Assembly (NCBI GenBank): GCA_045537575.1
Contig: JAZSPU010000024.1
Location: 1-33,883, forward strand
Length of the DNA stretch: 33,883 nt
DNA from: SIG607 sp045537575
GTDB taxonomy: Bacteria > Bacillota > Clostridia > Oscillospirales > Acutalibacteraceae
Reading direction: 5' to 3'
Part shown: in pieces, positions 1 to 7,343 of the stretch
How positions within the stretch are numbered: position 1 is the stretch's first letter
Layout of the letters: each line of letters begins with the position of its first letter
Translations under genes and position numbers: made by a program
The notes under the pieces: generated by a model
What the model saw: only the letters and a program-made list of their open reading frames with translations
What the model was told of the DNA's origin: nothing
The model's database searches: none

Positions 1-1605
1 GCCTGCAGGACACTTCTTATCAACAACGTGAGCAATATATTCATCACGGAAGAAGTTAAGAGTAGCAAGTACAGGGTTAGGAGCAGTCTGTCCAAGACCG
101 CAGAGAGAGTTCTGTTTAATATAGTTACAGAGTTCTTCAAGCTTATCAATATCTTCAAGAGAACCCTTACCTTCGGTAATCTTATCGAGCATTTCAAGAA
201 GTCTCTTTGTACCTACACGGCAAGGAGTACACTTACCGCAAGACTCATCAACGGTAAATTCAAGGAAGAACTTAGCCATATCAACCATACAGGTATCTTC
301 GTCCATTACGATAAGACCGCCGGAACCCATCATACAGCCGATAGCAGTAAGGTTATCGTAGTCAACCTCGGTATCCATAAGACTTGCAGGGATACAACCA
401 CCGGAAGGACCGCCTGTCTGAGCAGCTTTGAACTTCTTACCGTTTGGAATACCGCCACCGATATCATAAATAATATGACGGAGTGTAGTACCCATAGGAA
501 TTTCTACAAGACCGGTATTTTCAATGTTACCGCCGAGAGCAAATACCTTGGTACCCTTGCTCTTTTCGGTACCCATAGAAGCAAACCAGTCAGCGCCACG
601 AAGGATAATCTGAGGAATGTTAGCAAAGGTTTCAACGTTATTTTCGCAGGTAGGAGACTCATAAAGACCTTTAACTGCAGAATAAGGAGGACGGGGACGG
701 GGTTCGCCACGTTTACCTTCAATAGAAGCCATAAGAGCAGTTTCTTCACCGCAAACGAATGCACCGGCACCGAGACGGATGTGAAGGTCGAAATCAAATC
801 CTGAACCGAAAATGTTTTTACCGAGTAGTCCGTATTCTCTTGCCTGAGCAATAGCAATAGCAAGTCTTCTAACAGCGATAGGATACTCAGCACGAACGTA
901 AACGTAACCCTGAGTAGCGCCTACTGCATAACCGCAGATAGCCATAGCTTCGATAATAGAGTGAGGGTCACCTTCCAAAACGGAACGGTCCATAAATGCA
1001 CCGGGGTCACCTTCGTCAGCGTTACAAACAACGTACTTCTGAGGAGCCTTGTTAGGAGCAGTAAGAGCCCATTTACGACCAGTGGGGAATCCACCGCCGC
1101 CACGTCCTCTAAGTCCGGAATCGGTAACAACCTGAATAACGTCTTCAGGAGTCATTTCGGTAAGAACCTTACCGAGAGCTGCGTAACCATCCATACCGAT
1201 GTATTCATCAATATCCTCAGGATTGATTACGCCGCAGTTACGGAGAACTACACGGTTCTGAGTTTTGTAAAAAGCAGTATCGTTAAGAGAAAGATGGGCA
1301 ATATCCTTTTCCTCTTGAGCACCGTCGGAATAAACCAAACGTTCAACAATACGACCTTTAAGAAGATGTTCGCTAACGATTTCAGCAACATCTTCAGGGG
1401 TAACAAGGCTGTAGAAGGTTCCTTCAGGATGAACGATTACTACAGGACCGAGTGCGCAAAGACCGAAACAACCGGTCTGCACAATCTTAATTTCTTCGGT
1501 AAGACCGTTCTTTTCGAGCTGCTCGACAAAAGCCTGCTGAATAGACTGACTGCCCGAAGAGGTACATCCGGTACCGCCGCAAATAAGTACATGTGCGCGA
1601 ATCAT
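1..1605 (-). CDS. hndC: NADH/NADP-dependent [FeFe]-hydrogenase flavoprotein subunit, NuoF-like (HndC/HydB), partial at 3' end
   Basis: This subunit carries FMN and the NAD(P)H site and passes electrons by iron-sulfur clusters to the hydrogenase catalytic subunit. The frame is open for 535 codons from the ATG at 1605, preceded by GGAGG, to the window edge. Residues 1-85 form a thioredoxin-like [2Fe-2S] domain with C9, C14, C46 and C50. Next come the glycine-rich FMN/NADH region (GRGGGGFPTG, then NADEGDPGAFMDR) and a [4Fe-4S] site (ESCGKCTPCRVGT, later SLCGLGQTAPNP). The visible end, KKCPAG, is the linker that normally precedes a C-terminal 2x[4Fe-4S] ferredoxin domain, so roughly 60 residues are missing. 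It follows hndB by 20 bases in one operon. Family is clear; whether it uses NAD or NADP, and whether it bifurcates, cannot be told from sequence. Confidence 0.93.
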   Translation of the reverse strand, partial: MIRAHVLICGGTGCTSSGSQSIQQAFVEQLEKNGLTEEIKIVQTGCFGLCALGPVVIVHPEGTFYSLVTPEDVAEIVSEHLLKGRIVERLVYSDGAQEEKDIAHLSLNDTAFYKTQNRVVLRNCGVINPEDIDEYIGMDGYAALGKVLTEMTPEDVIQVVTDSGLRGRGGGGFPTGRKWALTAPNKAPQKYVVCNADEGDPGAFMDRSVLEGDPHSIIEAMAICGYAVGATQGYVYVRAEYPIAVRRLAIAIAQAREYGLLGKNIFGSGFDFDLHIRLGAGAFVCGEETALMASIEGKRGEPRPRPPYSAVKGLYESPTCENNVETFANIPQIILRGADWFASMGTEKSKGTKVFALGGNIENTGLVEIPMGTTLRHIIYDIGGGIPNGKKFKAAQTGGPSGGCIPASLMDTEVDYDNLTAIGCMMGSGGLIVMDEDTCMVDMAKFFLEFTVDESCGKCTPCRVGTKRLLEMLDKITEGKGSLEDIDKLEELCNYIKQNSLCGLGQTAPNPVLATLNFFRDEYIAHVVDKKCPAG

Positions 1606-1625
1606 AAATTATACCTCCAATTTAA

Positions 1626-1988
1626 TTATCCGTTCTGAGCAGTAAACTCAGCAACAACTTTGCCGCCCTTTAAGTGCTTCTCGATAACGGTAGCAACCTT
1701 ATCAGCGGTCATATGAACATAAGTAACCTTTTCGCCGTTCTGATGAATCTCAACAATGGGTTCATACTGGCAAAGACCGATGCAACCGGTCTGGGAAACA
1801 GCAACCTTGTCATTAAGGCCTGCAGCGTTTACGCCTTCAACAAAAGCATTGAGAACAGGACGAGCGCCTGCAGCAATACCGCAGGTAGCCATACCTACAA
1901 CAACACGGATGTCGTCAACGCCTTCACGCATAACAACCTTATTCTTCATTTTGTCTCTGATTGCCTGCAATTCAGCTAAAGTTTTCAT
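1626..1988 (-). CDS. hndB: Thioredoxin-like [2Fe-2S] ferredoxin subunit (HndB-like)
   Basis: A small (120 aa) ferredoxin-fold protein thought to relay electrons within the NAD(P)-hydrogenase complex. Cysteines are visible at C36 (ATCGIAAGA) and at C69 and C73 (QTGCIGLC). The first half holds one cysteine rather than the C-x4-C pair of NuoE/NuoF-type domains; from memory this is usual for HndB-type proteins, so cluster ligation is less certain. The start has a GGAAGGAAG ribosome binding site. It sits 20 bases ahead of the NuoF-like gene and 22 bases after the ATPase gene, in the hydrogenase operon. Confidence 0.88.
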   Translation of the reverse strand: MKTLAELQAIRDKMKNKVVMREGVDDIRVVVGMATCGIAAGARPVLNAFVEGVNAAGLNDKVAVSQTGCIGLCQYEPIVEIHQNGEKVTYVHMTADKVATVIEKHLKGGKVVAEFTAQNG

Positions 1989-2010
1989 AAGTATCTTCCT
2001 TCCTTTGCTA

Positions 2011-2568
2011 TTATATTGATTCGGACTCGAGGTATTGTTCCTTTAAACTTTCCTCTATCCATTTAATAACTTCATAACTGTCAAGAGGAACGTCCTCTAA
2101 AACAGCTCTTAACTCCCTTGTATCAAGTGATATTTCATAACCCGATATCGTATGACTAAAGAGAAAATCATAATCGGGATGACCTTGTATTAGGGTAACT
2201 ATCGTTGCCACAATATCACCAAGAGGAGTAAAATCTATATGGTCTTTATGAAATACAGCTGTAACCGTTGTGCCGTGATTAACAGCATCGTCCTTTTCGG
2301 AAACAGATTCTATTTTCATACTGCCTCCCGTCATTTCGGCAGACATTTTAAGAAGCGGTAATCCAAGACCTACCTTGCGTGTAGTACGGGTGGTATAAAA
2401 GGGATCGGTAACACCCTTTAATATATCCTCGGTCATACCACAGCCGTCATCTCTGATAACAAGTGTTAACAGACCGTCTTGTTCTGAAAGCAGAATTTCA
2501 ATTAAAGCAGCCTTCGCTTTGACCGAATTTTCGGCAACATCAAGAATATTTAGGGATAATTCTTTCAT
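2011..2568 (-). CDS. GHKL-type ATP-binding protein of the hydrogenase operon (histidine-kinase-like ATPase)
   Basis: A stand-alone ATPase domain of the histidine kinase/Hsp90/MutL type, 185 aa. The N box is seen in DVAENSVKA (about residues 10-18), the G1 box in DDGCGM (about 39-44), and an F/G2 region in DPFYTTR...GLGLPL (about 55-73). No dimerisation/phosphoacceptor histidine domain, sensor domain or membrane segment is present, so it cannot be a complete sensor kinase. The residues after about 115 have no recognised domain. It starts four bases after the PHP gene stop. By context it is a regulatory partner of the sensory hydrogenase-like protein, but its phosphorylation target is unknown. 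Confidence 0.85.
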   Translation of the reverse strand: MKELSLNILDVAENSVKAKAALIEILLSEQDGLLTLVIRDDGCGMTEDILKGVTDPFYTTRTTRKVGLGLPLLKMSAEMTGGSMKIESVSEKDDAVNHGTTVTAVFHKDHIDFTPLGDIVATIVTLIQGHPDYDFLFSHTISGYEISLDTRELRAVLEDVPLDSYEVIKWIEESLKEQYLESESI

Positions 2569-2572
2569 AATG

Positions 2573-3298
2573 TCACCTCAACATTTCAAAGAGTTTGTGT
2601 CTGACAATACTACTGCTATAAGGAGTATCGTCAATCTCCAACCAATCATTATCCTCTCTCATATCGGTAAGATAATGAGTGTCAGAACCCACAAGAACTT
2701 TTTTATCAAAAAGGCCATACTTTTCGGTATATTCTTCCCTTTTACTTGCATCGTGAAATTCAACGCAAGAAAAAACGGGAGACTCAGGCATAACGCCTAA
2801 AGTAGCTATTATACCGTTAGCCTGTCTGTCAATATGAGCGGGATAACAAATGCCCTCATATTTATGAACAAGCTTTACTGCATCATCAATAGATAAAGCT
2901 GTAGCAACAGGCAAAAAGTTGTCCTCAACACCTATCACGTTATCCTCACCGTCCATAATCATTTGCTGACCGAAAATATCAACACGATTAGGGAAAGGAG
3001 TTCTGTATTCATCCAAAGCTTTATCAAATTGCAGGGCTGCTTCAAGGAACTCAAACAAGCAAACAATGTGAATATCTTCACTTGTTGTAAGCTCCATCCC
3101 TGCTATTGGGATAATACCGTTTCTCTTTGCCGCTTCAAAAAAAGCAGGACAGTTTTTACAGCTGTTATGGTCCGTAAGCGCCATAATGTTAATTCCGCAA
3201 ATTGATGCCATACCGGCAAGATTATTCGGAGTATTATCATCATCGGCACAAGGAGATAAACAGGAATGTACGTGAAAATCGTAATAATAACGGCTCAT
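2573..3298 (-). CDS. PHP-domain metal-dependent phosphoesterase
   Basis: A PHP-family hydrolase of 241 aa, the fold used by polymerase-associated phosphatases, histidinol phosphatase and nucleoside 3',5'-bisphosphate hydrolases. Metal-site motifs are clear: FHVHSCLSPCADDD at about residues 8-21, ALTDHNS at about 40-46, GMELTT at about 66-71, CYPAHID in the middle and GSDTHYLTD near the C terminus. It overlaps the preceding DRTGG gene by four bases (ATGA), which implies translational coupling. Family membership gives phosphoester hydrolysis but not the substrate. Its place in the hydrogenase signalling block suggests it removes phosphate from a partner or a small signal; that is inference. Confidence 0.88.
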   Translation of the reverse strand: MSRYYYDFHVHSCLSPCADDDNTPNNLAGMASICGINIMALTDHNSCKNCPAFFEAAKRNGIIPIAGMELTTSEDIHIVCLFEFLEAALQFDKALDEYRTPFPNRVDIFGQQMIMDGEDNVIGVEDNFLPVATALSIDDAVKLVHKYEGICYPAHIDRQANGIIATLGVMPESPVFSCVEFHDASKREEYTEKYGLFDKKVLVGSDTHYLTDMREDNDWLEIDDTPYSSSIVRHKLFEMLR

Positions 3299-3621
3299 AA
3301 GCCTATCTCCGCCAGAATCTTAGCAGATTCATAAGAAGTTTTATCGATAGATAAAACGTTAATTCCCTTTAAATTTGCCTGATTTAAAATGTCAGCATCC
3401 ATTGTAACACCTTCGGTTAAAACAACACAGGAAACATCAACAAGACTTGCAACAGCAATTACATTGATATTAGACATAATTGTTAGCCAAACATTGTCAC
3501 ATTGTGCACTGCTCATCACCCAGCTAAGCAAATCGCCGATATATACACCGTTAATTTCTCTATTGGGCTCAGGCACCGATATAGCTTTAAAACCGTAATC
3601 TAAAAGGGATGAAACCGTCAT
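3295..3621 (-). CDS. DRTGG-domain protein (second copy in operon)
   Basis: A 108-residue single-domain protein resembling the DRTGG domain, named after a motif in phosphotransacetylase and related regulatory proteins. Recognisable features are GVYIGDLLSWVM (about 25-36), the WLTIMSNINVIAVASL stretch (about 45-60) and the TEGVTMDADILNQA stretch (about 69-82). It has no enzyme motifs, signal peptide or membrane segment. It overlaps its neighbours by four bases on both sides, so its translation is tied to the sensory hydrogenase-like gene and to the PHP gene. DRTGG domains are thought to be ligand-binding or regulatory; the ligand is unknown. Confidence 0.75.
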   Translation of the reverse strand: MTVSSLLDYGFKAISVPEPNREINGVYIGDLLSWVMSSAQCDNVWLTIMSNINVIAVASLVDVSCVVLTEGVTMDADILNQANLKGINVLSIDKTSYESAKILAEIGL

Positions 3622-4880
3622 TCATCTTCACTCCACTTATTTTTACAAAGAATACAGTCCTTAACATCAGCCTGACCTTTAATAACGTCTTCAGCAAAGG
3701 CTCGGCAAGTGGGAGCACCACAGGAACCGCAGTCAATACCGGGTAAAGCCTTTCTCAGCTTTTGAATATCAGCCATCATTCGCATAGATTCAGCCATACT
3801 GTCACTCAGTCTGCTGATAGGCTTATATTCAGGCAGGTTATTAAAGAAGTATTCATCAGGAATGTATCTTTTATCTTCCTTAGAAATAAAATTCTGTGAT
3901 ACCGGTAAATAGCGTTTTAAGCTATGCAGACGAGCTTTGGCAATAAAAGGATTTTGCATTGTCATAGCACCGCCGACACATCCGCCGGTACAGGCATTAA
4001 GTTCAATAAATTTAAGGGGTGGTATGTTACCGTTTTCTATCTGGTCAAGAACACGGTTAACGTTTTCAATACCATCAGCCGCAAGATAGCCTTCATTGAA
4101 CACAGCGGTTGATTCGCCGCCGCTTGAAGCCCAACCGATACCTATCATACCGGATTCGGATAGAGCAAGTGGCTCTACATCCTGTTTCATTTCATTTATT
4201 AGTAAAAAGTAAATATCGCTTATGGAAACAACCTCGTCAACCTGACTTTTATAATCGGCAAAACCGTTTTTAACATAACTTGCCTTTGCAGGACAAGGAG
4301 ATATAAAACAAACGCCGATTTCTTCGTCTTTAAGCTGGGGGTGTTTCTGTTTAGCACGTTCTCTTGCAAGTCTTGCTGCAACCTCCATAGGCGGAAGCAT
4401 TCGCATAACGTGCTCATTTAGGGATGGAAAACGAAGTCCTATAAGTCTGACTACAACCGGACAGGCAGAGCTGATAACCGGCGTTTTAACACCGTCGGTC
4501 TTAAGATACTGACGGGTATATGCCGAAACAAGCTCAGCAGCCTTTGAAACCTCAAAAACATCATCGAAACCGATTTTTAAAAGTCCGTCGAGGACGTAAT
4601 CTACGTCTTCAAGATTTTCAAACTGACCGTAAAGAGACGGTGCAGGAAGCGCTATCTTCCATTTAAAACGTTCCATTGACTCAAGCTTTGAGCACACAGC
4701 TTTTTTAGCATTATGCGGACAAACTCTAATGCACTCACCACAATCAATACAACGTTCCTGATTAATAACAGCATGGCCGTTATGAATACGGATAGCTTCA
4801 GTAGGACAACGTCTTAAACAAGTGGTACAGCCGGTACATTTATTAGGATCCAGCTGAACGGAATGTTCATATGTGTACAT
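3618..4880 (-). CDS. Putative sensory-type [FeFe]-hydrogenase homologue (HydS-like) with 2x[4Fe-4S] and C-terminal Fe-S domain
   Basis: 420 aa from the ATG at 4880 (GGAG ten bases upstream); an in-frame TTG two codons earlier is less likely. Residues 15-25 and 44-54 are two C-x2-C-x2-C-x3-C [4Fe-4S] motifs. The H-cluster domain keeps all four cluster cysteines: C140 (SSACP), C196 (SPCPAK), C297 and C301 (NACTGGCVGG). The proton-relay cysteine of catalytic enzymes (TSCCP) is alanine 139. The methionines beside the cluster (MPC and the M before the AC motif) are serine and asparagine. Residues 384-409 form a C-x2-C-x4-C-x16-C Fe-S domain like those of RnfB or the corrinoid Fe-S protein. The Cys-to-Ala change is described for sensory HydS-type enzymes, so a redox/H2 sensor role is more likely than bulk turnover; that role is inferred. 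Confidence 0.85.
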   Translation of the reverse strand: MYTYEHSVQLDPNKCTGCTTCLRRCPTEAIRIHNGHAVINQERCIDCGECIRVCPHNAKKAVCSKLESMERFKWKIALPAPSLYGQFENLEDVDYVLDGLLKIGFDDVFEVSKAAELVSAYTRQYLKTDGVKTPVISSACPVVVRLIGLRFPSLNEHVMRMLPPMEVAARLARERAKQKHPQLKDEEIGVCFISPCPAKASYVKNGFADYKSQVDEVVSISDIYFLLINEMKQDVEPLALSESGMIGIGWASSGGESTAVFNEGYLAADGIENVNRVLDQIENGNIPPLKFIELNACTGGCVGGAMTMQNPFIAKARLHSLKRYLPVSQNFISKEDKRYIPDEYFFNNLPEYKPISRLSDSMAESMRMMADIQKLRKALPGIDCGSCGAPTCRAFAEDVIKGQADVKDCILCKNKWSEDE

Positions 4881-4909
4881 AGTCAAATAACTCCACTAAT
4901 TATTTTATT

Positions 4910-5335
4910 TCAGCAGAGATTTACTCTCATTGTAATGGTAGTTCCCTCACCTACAACCGTACTGATATCCATACTGTCGGTATAACGTTTCATATTAGGA
5001 AGTCCCATTCCTGCGCCAAAGCCCAGAGAACGAATTCCGTCAGGCGCAGTAGAGAAACCCTCCTGCATAGCCTGTTCAACATTTTTTATACCGGGGCCTT
5101 TATCTTCAAGTACGATTTCAATATAGTCTTCAGTAACCTTAACAACAGCTTCGCCGCCTTTGGCATGAATAACCATATTAATTTCGCCTTCATACATAGC
5201 AATGGATACACGACGTATAATTTCAGAAGGAATACCAAGCTGACGCAGGTTCTTCTTTATTTGAACAGAAGCCTGACCAGCAGAAGTGAAATCGTCTCCG
5301 TCAACATCGAAACGGAAAATAAGTTCGTCTGCCAT
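4910..5335 (-). CDS. RsbT/RsbW-like ATP-binding regulatory protein (anti-sigma-factor-type kinase)
   Basis: A 141-residue GHKL ATPase like the switch kinases that regulate anti-sigma/antagonist pairs. The open frame extends upstream, but the family-like start is MADELIFRF at 5335; the extension overlaps the previous gene and reads as non-family sequence. Motifs: N box YEGEINMVIHA (about 47-57), G1 EDKGPGI (about 75-81), and GFGAGMGLPNMKRYTD (about 103-118). It starts one base after the DRTGG gene stop, with a ribosome binding site in that gene's last codons. It probably binds or phosphorylates a DRTGG partner or the sensor, but no STAS-domain antagonist is visible in the window. Confidence 0.85.
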   Translation of the reverse strand: MADELIFRFDVDGDDFTSAGQASVQIKKNLRQLGIPSEIIRRVSIAMYEGEINMVIHAKGGEAVVKVTEDYIEIVLEDKGPGIKNVEQAMQEGFSTAPDGIRSLGFGAGMGLPNMKRYTDSMDISTVVGEGTTITMRVNLC

Positions 5336-5336
5336 A

Positions 5337-5684
5337 TCAGCCCTTCTTTCCGATGAGTCCGCCCTGATAAAGCAAGCCACAAGCATCATACATACGCTTA
5401 GCCGATGAAAGCAATACAATATTGCTTTCTCTTGCAAGTTCGAGCATTTCTTCACTCGGTTTTTTAGAACGAACAAATACAATGCATCTCATATCCATCA
5501 TTTCTGCTGTACGGATAACCTGAGGGTTTACAAGTCCTGTAAGAAGTACTGCCTGATCCTTAACGTATGCAAGAACGTCGCTCATCATATCACTACCACA
5601 AGCAGAATAAACGTGGCTACCGATAAGCTCTTCACAGCATAAAACCTCAGCATCAAGTATTTCTTTGATTGTACTTATTTTCAT
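5337..5684 (-). CDS. DRTGG-domain protein (first copy in operon)
   Basis: 115 aa, related in pattern to the DRTGG protein at 3295-3621. The central DMMSDVLAYVKDQAVLLTG segment (about 32-50) matches the GDLLSWVM...WLTIM region of the other copy. The C-terminal half (RCIVFVRSKKPSEEML, then SNIVLLSSAKRMYDAC) matches the 'VVLTEGV...INVLSIDK' pattern. There are no catalytic motifs or membrane segments. It lies 30 bases after hndA, with AAGGA upstream of its ATG, and one base before the RsbT-like gene. The role is presumed regulatory; the ligand is unknown. Confidence 0.7.
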   Translation of the reverse strand: MKISTIKEILDAEVLCCEELIGSHVYSACGSDMMSDVLAYVKDQAVLLTGLVNPQVIRTAEMMDMRCIVFVRSKKPSEEMLELARESNIVLLSSAKRMYDACGLLYQGGLIGKKG

Positions 5685-5714
5685 AACATTCGTTTTCCTT
5701 TAAGCAAACAAGAA

Positions 5715-6212
5715 TTAATCAGCGTATTTAGCCAAAATTCCGGCAATATCGTCGCCAACAAGTCTGCCGTAAACATCTTCATTAACGGTAAGAACGGGAG
5801 CAAGTCCACAAGCACCGATACAACGACAAGCGGTTAAAGAGAATTTACCGTCTTCGGTACATTCGTCAGCACCGATTCCGAGCGCTTCCTCGAGTTTCTC
5901 CATAAGTATGCCTGCACCTTTAACGTAACAAGCAGTACCGAGACATACAGAGATGTTGTACTTACCCTTAGGAGAAAGAGAGAACTGAGCGTAGAAGGTT
6001 GCTACACCGAAAATCTTTTCCATGGGAACGTCCATCCCCTCGGAGATGATCTCCTGTACTTCGATAGGAAGATATCCGTAGATATCCTGAGCTTCCTGCA
6101 TTACGGAAATAAGAAGACTTTTGTCATGCTTATTTTCGTCAATTACCTTGCGAAGCTTAGCTTCCTGTTCGGGAGTACCCTTGAAGGGATAATTGCTAAT
6201 CTTTTTTTGCAT
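5715..6212 (-). CDS. hndA: NuoE-like [2Fe-2S] subunit of NAD(P)-dependent [FeFe]-hydrogenase (HndA)
   Basis: 165 aa, the usual size of NuoE/HndA, the thioredoxin-like [2Fe-2S] subunit that works beside the flavoprotein. The start is the ATG at 6212 (MQKKISNYPF), nine bases after a strong AAGGAGG; a start seven codons upstream would run through that ribosome binding site. An N-terminal helical half (to about 70) is followed by GVATFYAQFSLSPKG and the four cluster cysteines, CLGTAC (C-x4-C) and CRCIGAC (C-x3-C). It is the first gene of the hydrogenase operon and is followed by the regulatory genes, then hndB and hndC. Confidence 0.93.
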   Translation of the reverse strand: MQKKISNYPFKGTPEQEAKLRKVIDENKHDKSLLISVMQEAQDIYGYLPIEVQEIISEGMDVPMEKIFGVATFYAQFSLSPKGKYNISVCLGTACYVKGAGILMEKLEEALGIGADECTEDGKFSLTACRCIGACGLAPVLTVNEDVYGRLVGDDIAGILAKYAD

Positions 6213-6296
6213 TTGCCATATCCTCCTTAGCAAAAATATTCAGTTGGTAGTATGCCTTAAACACACTTTCGGCAGAATACTCCATACTTGTACTTG

Positions 6297-6325
6297 ATTA
6301 TATCACATAGTTAGAAATATTTCTA
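6297..6325 (-). promoter_or_regulatory. Promoter of the hydrogenase operon
   Basis: Read on the minus strand: a perfect -10 box TATAAT at 6302-6297, preceded by GTGA, and a weaker -35 TAGAAA at 6325-6320, with a 17-base spacer. The predicted start near 6290 leaves a leader of about 78 bases before hndA. The -35 box is one arm of a 14-bp palindrome, listed separately. Confidence 0.6.
6312..6325. promoter_or_regulatory. Perfect 14-bp palindrome over the hydrogenase -35 box (possible operator)
   Basis: TAGAAATATTTCTA is a perfect inverted repeat covering the -35 box and the upstream part of the spacer of the operon promoter. A dimeric repressor bound here would block polymerase. The sequence is AT-rich, so chance occurrence is possible. 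No regulator can be named from it. Confidence 0.4.
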
Positions 6326-6342
6326 CCCCTTTTTTGAGAAAA

Positions 6343-6360
6343 ATGTTATTTTTTTAACAT
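6343..6360. promoter_or_regulatory. Rex-like redox operator candidate between hndA and the rRNA methyltransferase gene
   Basis: ATGTTA-N6-TAACAT is a perfect inverted repeat that fits the Rex consensus TTGTTAA-N4-TTAACAA at 11 of 14 defined positions. Rex senses the NADH/NAD ratio and is known to control hydrogenase and fermentation genes in Clostridia. The site lies about 50-70 bases upstream of the predicted hydrogenase start, which is farther than a simple blocking site. The T-run between the arms also raises the chance of coincidence. Confidence 0.4.
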
Positions 6361-6382
6361 ATTTTTTAAAAAGCAACTTTTA

Positions 6383-6411
6383 TTGACAAAATTTCCTTTT
6401 TAATTTAAAAT
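6383..6411 (+). promoter_or_regulatory. Promoter of the rRNA methyltransferase gene
   Basis: TTGACA at 6383-6388 and TAAAAT at 6406-6411 with a 17-base spacer. It is about 27 bases upstream of the ATG at 6439 and has AAGGA as ribosome binding site. It is divergent from the hydrogenase promoter. Confidence 0.7.
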
Positions 6412-6438
6412 AATTTATACTAAAAAGGACGTGATTTA

Positions 6439-7323
6439 ATGTTTTTAGAAACTAAACTTGCCCAGTTTTATGACGGGGAAACGGTAAATAAAATTCTGAA
6501 TGGCAGTAAAACAAAACGGCAGACAACCATAAGAATTAATACGTTAAAAACCACTAAGGACTCGATACTTTCTCTGTTAAATGATTTGAATATTGAATTT
6601 AATAGTGTTGATTATAATGAAAATGCGTTAATAATTAATAGCGGAGAAGAAATTCTTAGAGACAACGACAGTTATAAAAACGGAGAAATCTATTTTCAAA
6701 GTCTTTCTTCACAGCTTCCTCCCCTGCTTCTTTCACCGGAAGCCAACACAGATATTTTAGATATGTGTGCAGCCCCAGGCGGAAAAACTTCGCAGCTTGC
6801 GGCTATAACTCAAAACAAATGCAGCATAACCGCTTGTGAAATGAACAAAATTCGCGCTGAAAGGCTTAAGTACAATTTAACAAAGCTAGGTGTTACAAAT
6901 GTAAGCGTTATGGTAACCGACGCCAGAAATCTCGAAAGTTATTTTTCCTTTGATAAAATACTTTTGGATGCCCCTTGTTCAGGAAGCGGAACTTTATGTA
7001 TAGACAATCCAAAATCAATGGATGGCTTTTCAGATGCTCTTATAAATAAATGTGTATCAGCTCAGAAAAAGCTTCTGGAAAAAGCAGTTTCGGTATTAAA
7101 AAAAGGCGGTGAAATTCTTTATTCCACCTGTTCGGTTCTTCCGGTTGAAAATGAAGAAATAGTAAAATCTGTTTTAAAGAAATTCAACTGTGGAACAGTA
7201 GCGCTCGACAGTAATATTACAAAGAATTTACCCACACTTCCCTGCTCCTTAGAAAACGCAATTTGTGTTTGCCCAACAAATGAATATGAAGGTTTTTTCC
7301 TCGTTAAACTAAGAAAAAAGTAG
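6439..7323 (+). CDS. RsmB/RsmF-type (NOL1/NOP2/Sun) rRNA cytosine-5 methyltransferase
   Basis: A SAM-dependent RNA m5C methyltransferase of 294 aa. Motifs are complete: SAM-binding DMCAAPGGKTSQ (108-119), motif IV DAPCSGSGT with C180, and motif VI YSTCS with C231, the expected nucleophile. An N-terminal RNA-binding segment (about 1-95) precedes the catalytic core. The protein lacks the NusB domain of RsmB and the long C-terminal part of RsmF, so it is a short core member and the exact rRNA position cannot be assigned. It is monocistronic, with its own promoter and a bidirectional terminator right after the stop. Confidence 0.9.
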   Translation: MFLETKLAQFYDGETVNKILNGSKTKRQTTIRINTLKTTKDSILSLLNDLNIEFNSVDYNENALIINSGEEILRDNDSYKNGEIYFQSLSSQLPPLLLSPEANTDILDMCAAPGGKTSQLAAITQNKCSITACEMNKIRAERLKYNLTKLGVTNVSVMVTDARNLESYFSFDKILLDAPCSGSGTLCIDNPKSMDGFSDALINKCVSAQKKLLEKAVSVLKKGGEILYSTCSVLPVENEEIVKSVLKKFNCGTVALDSNITKNLPTLPCSLENAICVCPTNEYEGFFLVKLRKK

Positions 7324-7343
7324 GCTATACTGCCTACTTTTTT
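7315..7343. terminator. Bidirectional terminator between convergent genes
   Basis: Inverted repeat AAAAAGTAGGC / GCCTACTTTTT with loop TATACT. A-run and T-run on the two sides let it work for the methyltransferase gene (plus) and for the radical-SAM gene (minus). The methyltransferase stop codon lies inside the left arm. Confidence 0.88.

Noticed and set aside
28..1638. Long plus-strand open frames opposite the NuoF-like gene (28-804 and 961-1638)
   Set aside because: They are antisense to a clear NuoF-like reading frame, have no family similarity or ribosome binding site, and reflect its codon use.
5336..5482. N-terminal extension of the RsbT-like protein
   Set aside because: It lies wholly within the preceding DRTGG gene and has no family similarity; the ATG at 5335 fits the family start.
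6192..6222. Seven-codon leader peptide overlapping the hndA start
   Set aside because: Its ATG is only two bases after the ribosome binding site, which is correctly spaced for the hndA ATG at 6212.
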